From Chamaea fasciata (taxonomy: Eukaryota > Chordata > Aves > Passeriformes > Sylviidae), in NCBI GenBank assembly GCA_029207755.1, contig JARCOQ010000099.1:186001-250000 (forward strand): a stretch of 64,000 bases of DNA, read 5' to 3'. The notes beneath the pieces were generated by a model. It was not told the origin of the DNA and did not search any database. It saw only the letters and a program-made list of their open reading frames with translations. Within the stretch, counting starts at the first letter, position 1. Every line of letters starts with the position of its first letter. Position numbers and translations under genes: made by a program. Shown one piece after another: positions 1 to 11,560 of the stretch.

Positions 1-2113
1 AGCTGCCACAAACTGGAAGACTAGCTTCCTTTAGAGGGCCAAAGGCCTGCTACAACCTGACATCAGGCACCTGGGCAGCTGACTTTACTTACTCCTGGAG
101 CAACCCACCCTTTGTGCCCAACTCCCTTAGCTGGGCACCAGGCCTCGGCCACGTACAATCCCGAATGGAGTAGGATTTCTTCCAGATGCAAGCTGCTACA
201 AGTTGGAAGCCTGGCTTCCCTTGGAGTGCCAAAGGCCTCCTACAAACTGACATCAGGCACCTGGGCAGCTGACTTTACTTACCCCTAAAAACAGGCCATC
301 CTTTGTTCCCAACTCCCTCTGCCGGGCACTTGGCTCTGCGCACCTACAATCCCGAACGGAATAGGATTTTTTCCACATGCAATCTCCTACAAACTGGAAG
401 ACTAGCTTCCTTTAGAGGGCCAAATGCCTGCTACAAACTGACATCAGGCACCTGGGCAGCTGACTTTACTTACCCTTGGAAAGAAGCCATCCTTTGTGCC
501 CAACTCCCTCTGCCGGGCACCTGGCCTCAGCCACCTACAATCCCGAACGGAACAGGATTCCTTCCAGATGCAAGCTGCCACAAGCTGGAAGCCTGGCTTC
601 CCTTGGAGGGCCAAAAGCCTCCTACAAACTGACATCAGGCACCTGGGCAGCTGACTTTACTTACCCCTGGAAACAGGCCATCCTTTGTTCCCATCTACCT
701 CAGCAGGGTACCCGGCTCCGGCCACCTTCAATCCCGAACGGAACAGGATTTCTTCCAGATGCAAGCTGCCACAAACTGGAGGCCTGGCTTCCCTTGGAGT
801 GCCAAAAGCCTCCTACAAACTGACATCAGGCACCTGGGCAGCTGACTTTACTTATTCCTAAAAACATGCCATCCTTTCCGCCCAACTCGCTCTGCCGGGC
901 ACCTGGCCTCGGCCACCTACAATCCCGAACGCAACAGGATTCCTTCCAGATGCAAGCTGCCACAAACTGGTAGACTTGCTTCCCTTGGAGGGACAAAGGC
1001 CTCCTACAAACTGACATCAGGCACCTGGGCAGCTGACTTTACTTACCCTTGGAAACAGGCCATTATTTGTGCCCAACTCTCTCAGCAGGCCACCCGGCTC
1101 CGGCCACCTACAATCCCGAACGGAACAGGATTTCTTCCAGATGCAAGCTGCCACAAGCAGGAAGCCTGGCTTCCCTTGGAGGGCCAAAGGCCTCCTACAA
1201 ACTGACATCAGGCACCTGGGCAGCTGACTTTACTTACCCCTGGAAACAGCCCATCCTTTGTGCTCAACTACCTCTGCCGAGCACCTGGCCTCGGCCACCT
1301 ACAATCCGGAACTGAACAGGACTTCTTCCAGATGCAAGCTGCCACAAACTGGAAGACTTGCTTCCCTTGGAGGGCCAAAGGCCTCCTAAAAACTGACATC
1401 AGGCACCTGGGCAGCTGACCTTACTTACCCCTTGAGCAACCCACACTTTGTGCCCAACTCCCTTAGCCGGGCACCAGGCCTCGGCCACGTACAATCCCGA
1501 ACGGAATAGGATTTCGTCCAGATGCAAGCTGCCACAAGCAGGAAGCCTGGCTTCCCATGGAGGGCCAAAGGCCTCCTATAAACTGACATCAGGCACCTGG
1601 GAAGCTGACTTTACTTGCCCCTAAAAACAGGCTATCCTTTGTTCCCAACTCCATCTGCCGGGCACCCGGCTCCGTGCACCTACAATCCCGAACGGAACAG
1701 GATTTTTTCCAGATGCAAGCTGCTACAAACAGAAAGACAAGCTTCCTTTAGATGGCCAAATGCCTGCTACAAGCTGACATCAGGCACCTGGGCAGATGAC
1801 TTTACTTACTCCTGGAAAGAAGCCATCCTTTGTGCCCAACTCCCTCTGCCGGGCACCCGGCTCCGTGCACCTACAATCCCGAACGGAGCAGGATTTTTTC
1901 CAGATGCAAGCTGCTACAAACTGGAAGACTAGCTTCCTTTAGAGGGCCAAATGCCTGCTACAAACTGAGATCTGGCACCTGGGCATCTGACTATACTTAC
2001 CCCTAGAAACAGGCCATCCTTTGTGCCCAACTCCCTCTGCCGGGCACCTTGCCTCGGCCACCTACAATCCCGAACGGAACAGCATTGCTTCCAGATGCAA
2101 GCTGCCACAAGCA

Positions 2114-2128
2114 GGAAGCCTGGCTTCC
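2114..2128 (+). repeat. Perfect 7-1-7 inverted repeat within monomer
   Basis: GGAAGCCTGGCTTCC is two perfect 7-base arms around one T. Many monomers carry it. Others have GGAAGACTAGCTTCC, which keeps 5-base arms, or GGAAACGTGGCTTCA, where the symmetry is mostly lost. It could extrude as part of a hairpin in single-stranded DNA or a transcript; that is inference. Confidence 0.85.
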
Positions 2129-2131
2129 CAT

Positions 2132-2149
2132 GGAGGGCCAAAGGCCTCC
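2132..2149 (+). repeat. GGCC dyad with 7-bp stem and AAA loop
   Basis: GGAGGGCCAAAGGCCTCC can pair five plus two bases around an AAA loop with one bulged G. It begins 3 bases after the 7-1-7 inverted repeat, so the two form a double-hairpin unit of about 36 bases. It is among the best conserved parts of the monomer and contains a StuI-type AGGCCT site that marks nearly every repeat. Confidence 0.85.
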
Positions 2150-2731
2150 TACAAACTGACATCAGGCACCTGGGCAGCTGACTTTACTTACCCCTGGAAA
2201 CAGGCCATCCTTTCTGCCCAACTCCCTCTGCCGGGCACCTGGCCTCGGCCACCTACAATCCCGAACGGAACAGGATTTCTTCCAGATGCAAGCTGCCACA
2301 AGCTGGAAACGTGGCTTCACTTGGAGGGCCAAAGGCCTCCTACAAACTGACATCAGGCACCTGGGCAGCTGACTTTACTTACCCCTGGAAACAGGACATC
2401 CTTTGTTCCCAACTCCCTCTGCCGGGCACCAGGACTCGCCCACCTACAATCTTGAACGGAACAGGATTTCTTCCAGATGCAAGCTGCCACAAGCAGGAAG
2501 CCTGGCTTCCCATGGAGGGCCAAAGGCCTCCTACAAACTGACATCAGGCACCTGGGCAGCTGACTTTACTTACCCCTGGAAACAGGACATCCTTTGTGCC
2601 CAACACCCTCTGCCGGGCACCAGACCTCGGCCACCTACAATCCCGAACGGAACAGGCTTTCTTCCAGATGCATGCTGCCACAAGCTGGAAGAGTGGCTTT
2701 CCATGGAGGACCAAAGGCCTCCTACAAACTG

Positions 2732-2922
2732 ACATCAGGCACCTGGGCAGCTGACTTTACTTTCCTCATGAAACAGGCCATCATTTGTGCCCAACTCCCT
2801 CTGCTGGGCACCTGGCCTCGGCCACCTACAATCCCGAACGAAACAGGATTTCTTCCAGATGCAAGCTGCCACAAACTGGAAGCCTGGCTTCCCATGGAGG
2901 GCCAAAGGCCTCCTACAAACTG
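2732..2922 (+). repeat. Example of TTTCCTCATGAAACAGG monomer subfamily
   Basis: A recurrent variant in which ACTTACCCCTGGAAACAGG is replaced by a form with CTTTCCTCATG, usually followed by CCATCATTTG. It occurs in the A, B and C segments (for example near 3340, 9060, 17265, 38435, 44165, 52370, 61915), often paired with TGCTGGG in the next stretch. The change removes the ACTTAC hexamer present in most other monomers. Confidence 0.85.
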
Positions 2923-5786
2923 ACATCAGGCACCTGGGGAGCTGACTTTACTTACCCCTGGAAACAGGCCATCATTTGTGCTCAACTCCCTCTGCCGGGC
3001 ACCAGGCCTTGGCCCCCTACAATCCCGAACGGAACAGGAGTTCTTCCAGATGCAAGCTGCCACAAGCTGGAAACGTGGCTTCACTTGGAGGGCCAAAGGC
3101 CTCCTACAAACTGACATCAAACACGTGGGCAGCTGACTTTACTTACACCTGGAAACAGGCCATCCTTTGTGCCCAACTCCCTCTGCCGGGCACCTGGCCG
3201 CGGCCACCTACAATCCCGAACGGAACAGGATTTCTTCCCGATGCAAGCTGCCACTAGCTGGAAGCCTGGCTTCCCATGGAGGACCAAAGGCCTCCTACAA
3301 ACTGACATCAGGCACTTGGGCAGCTGACTTTACTTTCCTCATGAAACAGGCCATCATTTGTGCCTACCTCCCTCTGCTGGGAACCTGGCCTCGGCCACCT
3401 ACAATCCCGAACGGAACAGGATTTCTTCCAGATGCAAGCTGCCACAAGCTGGAAACGTGGCTTCACTTGGAGGGCCAAAGGCCTCCTACAAACTGACATC
3501 AGGCACTTGGGCAGCTGACTTTATTTACCCCTGGAAACAGGCCATCCTTTGTGCCCAACTCCTTCTGCCGGGCACCAGGACTCGCCCACCTACAATCTTG
3601 AACGGAACAGGATTTCTTCCAGATGCAAGCTGCCACAAGCAGGAAGCCTGGCTTCCCATGGAGGGCCAAAGGCCTCCTACAAACTGACATCAGGCACCTG
3701 GGCAGCTGACTTTACTTACCCCTGGAAACAGGACATCCTTTGTGCCCAACACCCTCTGCCGGGCACCAGGCCTCGGCCACCTACAATCCCGAATGGAACA
3801 GGATTTCTTCCAGATGCATGCTGCCACAAGCTGGAAGCGTGGCTTTCCATGGAGGACCAAAGGCCTCCTACAAACTGACATCAGGCACCTGGGGAGCTGA
3901 CTTTACTTTCCTCATGAAACAGGCCATCATTTGTGCCCAACTCCCTCTGCTGGGCACCTGGCCTCGGCCTCCTACAATCCCGAACGAAACAGGATTTCTT
4001 CCAGATGCAAGCTGCCTTAAACAGGAAGACTAGCTTCCCTTAGAGGGCCAAAGGCCTCCTACAAACTGACATCAGGCACCTGGGCAGCTGACTTTATTTA
4101 CCCCTGGAAACAGGCCATCCTTTGTGCCCAACTCCTTCTGCCGGGCACCAGGACTCGTCCACCTACAATCTTGAACGGAACAGGAGTTCTTCCAGATGCA
4201 AGCTGCCACAAGCAGGAAGCCTGGCTTCCCATGGAGGGCCAAAGGCCTCCTACAAACTGACATCAGGCACCTGGGCAGCTGACTTTACTTACCCCTGGAA
4301 ACAGCCCATCCTTTGTGTCCAACTCCCTCCGCCGGGCACCCAGCTCCGGACTCCTACAATCCCGAACAAAACAGGATTTCTTCCAGATGCAAGCTGCCAC
4401 AAGCAGGAAGCCTGGCTTCCCATGGAGGGCCAAAGGCCTCCTACAAACTGACATCAGGCACCTGGGCAGCTGACTTTACTTACCCCTGGAAACAGCCCAT
4501 CCTTTGTGCCCCACTCCCCTGTCGGGCCCACAGCTTTGGCCACCTACAATCCCGAACGGAACAGGAGATCTTCCAGATGCAAGCTGCCACAAGCTGGAAA
4601 CGTTGCTTCACTTGGAGGGCCAAAGGCCTCCTACAAACTGACATCAGGTACGTGGGCAGCTGACTTTACTTACCCCTGGAAACAGGCCATCCTTTGTGCC
4701 CAACTCCCTCTGCCGGGAACCTGGCCTCGGCTACCTACAATCCCGAACGGAACAGGATTTCTTCCCGATGCAAGCTGCCACTAGCTGGAAGCCTGGCTTC
4801 CCATGGAGGACCAAAGGCCTCCTACAAACTGACATCAGGCACTTGGGCAGCTGACTTTACTTTCCTCATGAAACAGGCCATCATTTGTGCCCAACTCCCT
4901 CTGCTGGGAACCTGGCCTCGGCCACCTACAATCCCGAACGGAACATGATTTCTTCCAGATGCAAGCTGCCACAAACTGGAAGCCTGGCTTTTCTTGGAGG
5001 GCCAAAGGCCTCCTACAAACTGACATAAGGCATCTGGGCAGCTGACTTTACTTACCCCTGGAAACAGCCCATTTTTTGTGTCTAATACCCTCACCCAGGC
5101 ACCCAGCTCCGGCCACCTACAATCCCGAACGGAACAGGATTTCTTCCAGATGCAAGCTGCCACAAAAAGGAAGGCTGGCTTTCCGCCGAGGGCTAAAGGC
5201 CTCTTACAAACTGACATCAGGCACGTGGGCAGCAGACTTTACTTACCCCTGGAAACAGGACATCTTTGTGCCCAACTCCCTCTGCCGGGCACCTGGCCTC
5301 GGCCACCTACAATCCCGAACGGAACAGGATTTCTTCCAGATGCAAGCTGCCACTAGCTGGAAGCCTGGCTTCCCATGGAGGACCAAAGGCCTCCTACAAA
5401 CTGACATCAGGCACCTGGGCAGCTGACTTTACTTACCCCTGGAAACAGCCCATCCTTTGTGCCCAACTCCCCTGACGGGCCCACAGCTTTGGCCACCTAG
5501 AATCCCGAACGGAACAGGATTTCTTCCCGATGCAAGCTGCCACTGGCTGGAAGCCTGGCTTCCCATGGAGGACCAAAGGCCTCCTACAAACTGATATCAG
5601 GCACTTGGGCAGCTGACTTTACTTTCCTCATGAAACAGGCCATCATTTGTGCCCAACTCCCTCTGCTGGGAACCTGGCCTCGGCCACCTACAATCCCGAA
5701 CGGAACAGAATTTCTTCCAGATGCAAGCTGCCTTGAACATAAAGACTAGCTTCCCTTGGAGGGCCAAAGGCCTCCTACAAACTGAC

Positions 5787-6445
5787 ATCAGGCACCTGGG
5801 CAGCTGACTTTACTTACCCCTGGAAACAGCCCATCCTTTGTGTTCAACTCCCTCAGCCAGGCACCCAGCTCCGACCACCTACAATCCCGAACGGAACAGG
5901 ATTTCTTCCAGATGCAAGCTGCCACAAGCTGGAAACGTGGCTTCACTTGGAGGGCCAAAGGCCTCCTACAAACTGACATCAGGCACTTGGGCAGCTGACT
6001 TTACTTACCCCTGGAAACAGGACATCCTTTGTGCCCAACTCCCTCAGCCGGGCACCCTGCTCCGGCCACCTACAATCCCGAACGGAACAGGATTTCTTCC
6101 AGATGCAAGCTGCCTTAAACAGGAAGACTAGCTTCCATTGGAGGGCCAAAGGCCTCCTACAAACTGACATCAGGCACCTGGGCAGCTGACTTTATTTACC
6201 CCTGGAAACAGGCCATCCTTTGTGCCCAACTCCCTCTGCCGGGCACCAGGCCTCGCCCACCTACAATCTTGAACGGAACAGGATTTCTTCCAGATGCAAG
6301 CTGCCACAAGCAGGAAGCCTGGCTTCCCATGGAGGGCCAAAGGCCTCCTACATACTGACATCAGGCACCTGGGCAGCTGACTTTACTTTCCTCATGAAAC
6401 AGGCCATCATTTGTGCCCAACTCCGTCTGCCGGGCACCTGGCCTC
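5787..6445 (+). repeat. Internal direct repeat, first half
   Basis: About 3.5 monomers repeated at 6934-7592, 1,147 bases downstream (six monomers plus one base). It includes the GTGTTCAACTCCCTCAGCC variant, the ACCCTGCTCCGG variant, and a monomer ending CCTACATACTG. The unit flanked by the pair is missing from segment B copy 2. Confidence 0.88.
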
Positions 6446-6933
6446 GGCCTCCTACAATCCCGAACGAAACAGGATTTCTTCCAGATGCAAGCTGCCTTAA
6501 ACAGGAAGACTAGCTTCCCTTAGAGGGCCAAAGGCCTCCTACAAACTGACATCAGGCACCTGGGCAGCTGACTTTATTTACCCCTGGAAACAGGCCATCC
6601 TTTCTGCCCAACTCCTTCTGCTGGGCACCAGGACTCGCCCACCTACAATCTTGAACGGAACAGGAGTTCTTCCAGATGCAAGCTGCCACAAGCAGGAAGC
6701 CTGGCTTCCCATGGAGGGCCAAAGGCCTCCTACAAACTGACATCAGGCACCTGGGCAGCTGACTTTACTTACCCGCTGGAAACAGGACATCCTTTGTGTC
6801 CAACTCCCTCAGCCAGGCACCCAGCTCCGGCCACCTACAATCCTGAACGAAACAGGATTTCTTCCAGATGCAAACTGCCACAAGCAGGAAGCCTGGCTTC
6901 CCATGGAGGGCCAAAGGCCTCCTACAAACTGAC

Positions 6934-7592
6934 ATCAGGCACCTGGGCAGCTGACTTTACTTACCCCTGGAAACAGCCCATCCTTTGTGTTCAACTCCCT
7001 CAGCCAGGCACCCAGCTCCGACCACCTACAATCCCGAACGGAACAGGATTTCTTCCAGATGCAAGCTGCCACAAGCTGGAAACGTGGCTTCACTTGGAGG
7101 GCCAAAGGCCTCCTACAAACTGACATCAGGCATTTGGGCAGCTGACTTTACTTACCCCTGGAAACAGGACATCCTTTGTGCCCAACTCCCTCAGCCGGGC
7201 ACCCTGCTCCGGCCACCTACAATCCCGAACGGAACAGGATTTCTTCCAGATGCAAGCTGCCTTAAACAGGAAGACTAGCTTCCATTGGAGGGCCAAAGGC
7301 CTCCTACAAACTGACATCAGGCACCTGGGCAGCTGACTTTATTTACCCCTGGAAACAGGCCATCCTTTGTGCCCAACTCCCTCTGCCGGGCACCAGGCCT
7401 CGCCCACCTACAATCTTGAACGGAACAGGATTTCTTCCAGATGCAAGCTGCCACAAGCAGGAAGCCTGGCTTCCCATGGAGGGCCAAAGGCCTCCTACAT
7501 ACTGACATCAGGCACCTGGGCAGCTGACTTTACTTTCCTCATGAAACAGGCCATCATTTGTGCCCAACTCCGTCTGCCGGGCACCTGGCCTC
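6934..7592 (+). repeat. Internal direct repeat, second half
   Basis: Second instance of 5787-6445 with only a few substitutions, for example CATTTGGGC for CACTTGGGC near 7131. Downstream, the order continues as at 17322 in segment B copy 2, as expected if exchange between the two halves gave or removed six monomers. Confidence 0.88.
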
Positions 7593-10299
7593 GGCCACCT
7601 AGAATCCCGAACGGAACAGGATTTCTTCCAGATGCAAGCTGCCAAAAGCTGGAAACGTGGCTTCACTTGTAGGGCCAAAGGCCTCCTACAAACTGACATC
7701 AGGCACTTGGGCAGCTGACTTTACTTACCCCTGGAAACAGGCCATCCTTTGTGCCCAACTCCTTCTGCCGGGCACCAGGACTCGCCCACCTACAATCTTG
7801 AACAGAACAGGATTTCTTCCAGATGCAAGCTGCCACAAGCAGGAAGCCTGGCTTCCCATGGAGGGCCAAAGGCCTCCTACAAACTGACATCAGGCACCTG
7901 GGCAGCTGACTTTAATTACCCCTGGAAACAGGACATCCTTTGTGCCCAACACCCTCTGCCGGGCACCAGGCCTCGGCCACCTACAATCCCGAACGGAACA
8001 GGATTTCTTCCAGATGCATGCTGCCACAAGCTGGAAGCGTGGCTTTCCATGGAGGACCAAAGGCCTCCTACAAACTGACATCAGGCACCTGGGCAGCTGA
8101 CTTTACTTACCCCTGGAAACAGCCCATCCTTTGTGCCCAACTCCCCTGTCAGGCCCACAGCTTTGGCCACCTACAATCCCGAACGGAACAGGAGATCTTC
8201 CAGATGCAAGCTGCCACAAGCTGGAAACCTGGCTTCCCATGGAGGGCCAAAGGCCTCCTACAAACTGACATCAGGCACCTGGGCAGCTGACTTTACTTAC
8301 CCGCTGGAAACAGGACATCCTTTGTGTCCAACTCCATCAGCCAGGCACCCAGCTCCGGCCACCTACAATCCTGAACGGAACAGGATTTCTTCCAGATGCA
8401 AACTGCCACAAGCAGGAAGCCTGGCTTCCCATGGAGGGCCAAAGGCCTCCTACAAACTGACATCAGGCACCTGCGCAGCTGACTTTATTTACCCCTGGAA
8501 ACAGGCCATCCTTTGTGCCCAACTCCCTCTGCCGGGCACCAGGCCTCGCCCACCTACAATCTTGAACGGAACAGGATTTCTTCCAGATGCAAGCTGCCAC
8601 AAGCAGGAAGCCTGGCTTCCCATGGAGGGCCAAAGGCCTCCTACATACTGACATCAGGCACCTGGGCAGCTGACTTTACTTTCCTCATGAAACAGGCCAT
8701 CATTTGTGCCCAACTCCGTCTGCCGGGCACCTGGCCTCGGCCACCTACAATCCCGAACGGAACAGGATTTCTTCCAGATACAAGCTGCCACAAACTTGAA
8801 GCCTGGCTTCCCTTGGAGGGCCAAATGACTCCTACAAACTGACATCAGGCACGTGGGCAGCAGACTTTACTTACCCCTGGAAACAGGCCATCCTTTGTGC
8901 CCAACTCCCTCTGCCGGGCACCTGGCCGCGGCCACCTACAATCCCGAACGGAACAGGATTTCTTCCCGATGCAAGCTGCCACTAGCTGGAAGCCTGGCTT
9001 CCCATGGAGGACCAAAGGCCTCCTACAAACTGACATCAGGCACTTGGGCAGCTGACTTTACTTTCCTCATGAAACAGGCCATCATTTGTGCCTACCTCCC
9101 TCTGCTGGGAACCTGGCCTCGGCCACCTACAATCCCGAACGGAACAGGATTTCTTCCAGATGCACGCTGCCACAAACTGGAAGCCTGGCTTCCCTTGGAG
9201 GGCCAAAGGCCGCCTACAAACTGACATCAGGCACCTGGGCAGCTGACTTTACTTACCCCTGGAAACAGCCCATCCTTTTTGTTCAACTCCCTCAGCCAGG
9301 CACCCAGCTCCGACCACCTACAATCCCGAACGGAACAGGATTTCTTCCAGATGCAAGCTGCCACAAGCTGGAAACGTGGCTTCACTTGGAGGGCCAAAGG
9401 CCTCCTACAAACTGACATCAGGCACTTGGGCAGCTGACTTTACTTACCCCTGGAAACAGGACATCCTTTGTGCCCAACTCCCTCTGCCGGGCACCAGGCC
9501 TCGGCCACCTACAATCCTGAACGGAACAGTATTTCTTCCAGATGCAAGCTGCCTTAAACAGGAAGACTAGCTTCCCTTGGAGGGCCAAAGGCCTCCTACA
9601 AACTGAAATCAGGCACCTGGGCAGCTGACTTTATTTACCCCTGGAAACAGGCCATCCTTTGTGCCCAACTCCGTGTGGCGGGCACCCGGCATATGACACC
9701 TTCAATCCCGAAAGGAACAGGATTTCTTCCAGATGCAAGCTGCCACAAACTGGAAGCCTGGCTTCGCATGGAGGGCCAAAGGCCTCCTACAAACTGACAT
9801 CAGGCACGTGGTTAGGTGACTTTACTTACTCCTGGAAAGAGGCCATCCTTTGTGCCCAACTCCACGGCCAGGCACCCGGGCTCGGCCACCTACAATCCCG
9901 AACGGAACAGGATTTCTTCCAGATGCAAGCTTCCACATGTTGGAAGCGCGGCTTCCCTTGGAGGGCCAAAGGCCTCCTACAAACTGACATCAGGCACCTG
10001 GGCAGCTGACTTTACATACCCCTGGAAACAGGCCATCCTTTGTGCCCAACTCCCTCTGCCGGGTACCCGGCCTCGGCCACCTACAATCCCGAACGGAACA
10101 GAATTCTTCCAGATGCAAGCTGCACAAGTTGGAAGCCTGGCTTCCCTTGGAGGGCCAAAGGCCTCCTACAAACTGACATCAGGCACCTGGGCAGCTGACT
10201 TTCCTTACCCCTGGAAACACGCCATCCTTTGTGCCCAACTCCCTCTGTCGGGCACCTGGCCTCAGCCACATACAATCCCTAACAAAACTGGATTTCTTC

Positions 10300-11560
10300 C
10301 AGATGCCAGCTGACACAAGCTGGAAGGCTAGCTTCTCTTGGAGGGCCAAAGGCCTCCTACAAACTGACATCAGGCACCTGGGCAGCTGACTTTATTTGAC
10401 CCTGGAAACAGGCCATCCTTTGTGCCCAACTCCCTCTGCCGGGCACTCGGCCTCGGCCACCTAAAATCTTGAAGGGAACAGGATATCTTCCAGATGCAAG
10501 CTGCCACAAGTTGGAAGCCCGGCTTCCCTTGGAGGGCCAAAGGCCTCCTAAAAACTGACATCAGGCTCGTGGACAGGAGACTTAACCAATCCCTGGAAAG
10601 AAGCCATCCTTTGTGCCCAACTCCCTCGGTGAGGCAGGCGGCATCAGCCACCTACAATCCCGAACGGAACAGGATTTCTTCCAGATGGAAGCTGCCACAA
10701 GCTGGAAGGCTGGCTTCCCTTGGAGGGCCAAAGGCCTCCTACAAACTGACATCAGGCACCTGGGCAGCTGACTTTACTTACCCCTGGAAACAGGCCATCC
10801 TTTGTTCCCAACTCCCTCTGCCGGGCACCCGGCTTGGGAACCTACAATCTTGAACGGAACAGGATTTCTTCCAGATGCAAGCTGCCTTGATCAGGAAGAC
10901 TAGCATCACTTGGACAGCCAAAGGCCTGCTACAAACTGACATCAGGCACCTGGGCAGCTGACTTTACTTACCCGTGGAAACAGGCCATCCTTTGTGCCCA
11001 ACTCCCTCAGCCGGGCACCAGGCCTCGGTCACCTACGATGCCAAACGGAACAGGATTTCTTCAAGATGCAAGCTGCCACAAGCTAGAAGCCTGGCTGCTC
11101 TTGGAGGGCCAAAGGCCTCCTACATACTGACATCAGGCACCTGGGCAGCAGCCTTTACTTACCTATGGAAACAGGTAATCCTTTGTGCCCAACTCCCTCT
11201 GCCGGGCACCCAGGCTCGGCCACCTACATTCCTTAACGGAACAGGATTTCTTCCAGATGCAAGCAGCCACAATTCTGAAGCCTGTTTTCGCGTAGAGCGC
11301 CAAAGGCCTCCTACAAACTGACATCCGGCACCTGGGCAGCTGACTTTACTTACCCCTGTAAAGAAGCTCTCCTTTGAGACCAACTTTGTGTGGCGGGCTC
11401 ACGACTCCGACATCTAAAATCCCGAACGGAACAGGATTTCTCGTAGATGCAAGCTGTCACAAGTTGGAAGCCTGGCTTCCCGCGGAGGGCCAAAGGCCTC
11501 CTACAAACTGACATCATGTATCTGGCTAGGTGACTTTACTTACCCCTGGAAGCAGGCCAT
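10300..11560 (+). repeat. Divergent monomer cluster, copy 1
   Basis: The most divergent monomers of the left half. Examples are GGCTCGTGGACAGGAGAC near 10564, TGATCAGGAAGACTAGC near 10888, the CAGGTAATCC change near 11173, GAGACCAACTTTGTGTGGCG near 11378 and CATGTATCTGGCTAGG near 11515. They remain recognisable 191-bp monomers. The cluster recurs intact in both other B copies, so it predates the B duplications. Confidence 0.85.

Larger units (their letters stand above)
1..5164 (+). repeat. Segment A, copy 1 (left end)
   Basis: About 27 monomers whose diagnostic variants recur in the same order at 33578-38740 (offset 33,577, then 33,576 after a one-base loss in the later copy near 35470) and largely at 39495-44465. 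The match starts at base 1, so the true left boundary lies outside the window. It ends near 5164, where this copy has an AAAAAGGAAGG variant and the second copy has AAGCTGGAAACG. Bases 3390-4590 also match 17320-18520 at offset 13,930, so part of the segment is shared with the B segments. Confidence 0.9.

Noticed and set aside
10300..11560. Inserted mobile element or gene fragment
   Set aside because: The odd sequences still align to 191-base monomers along their full length, with no terminal repeats or target-site duplications.
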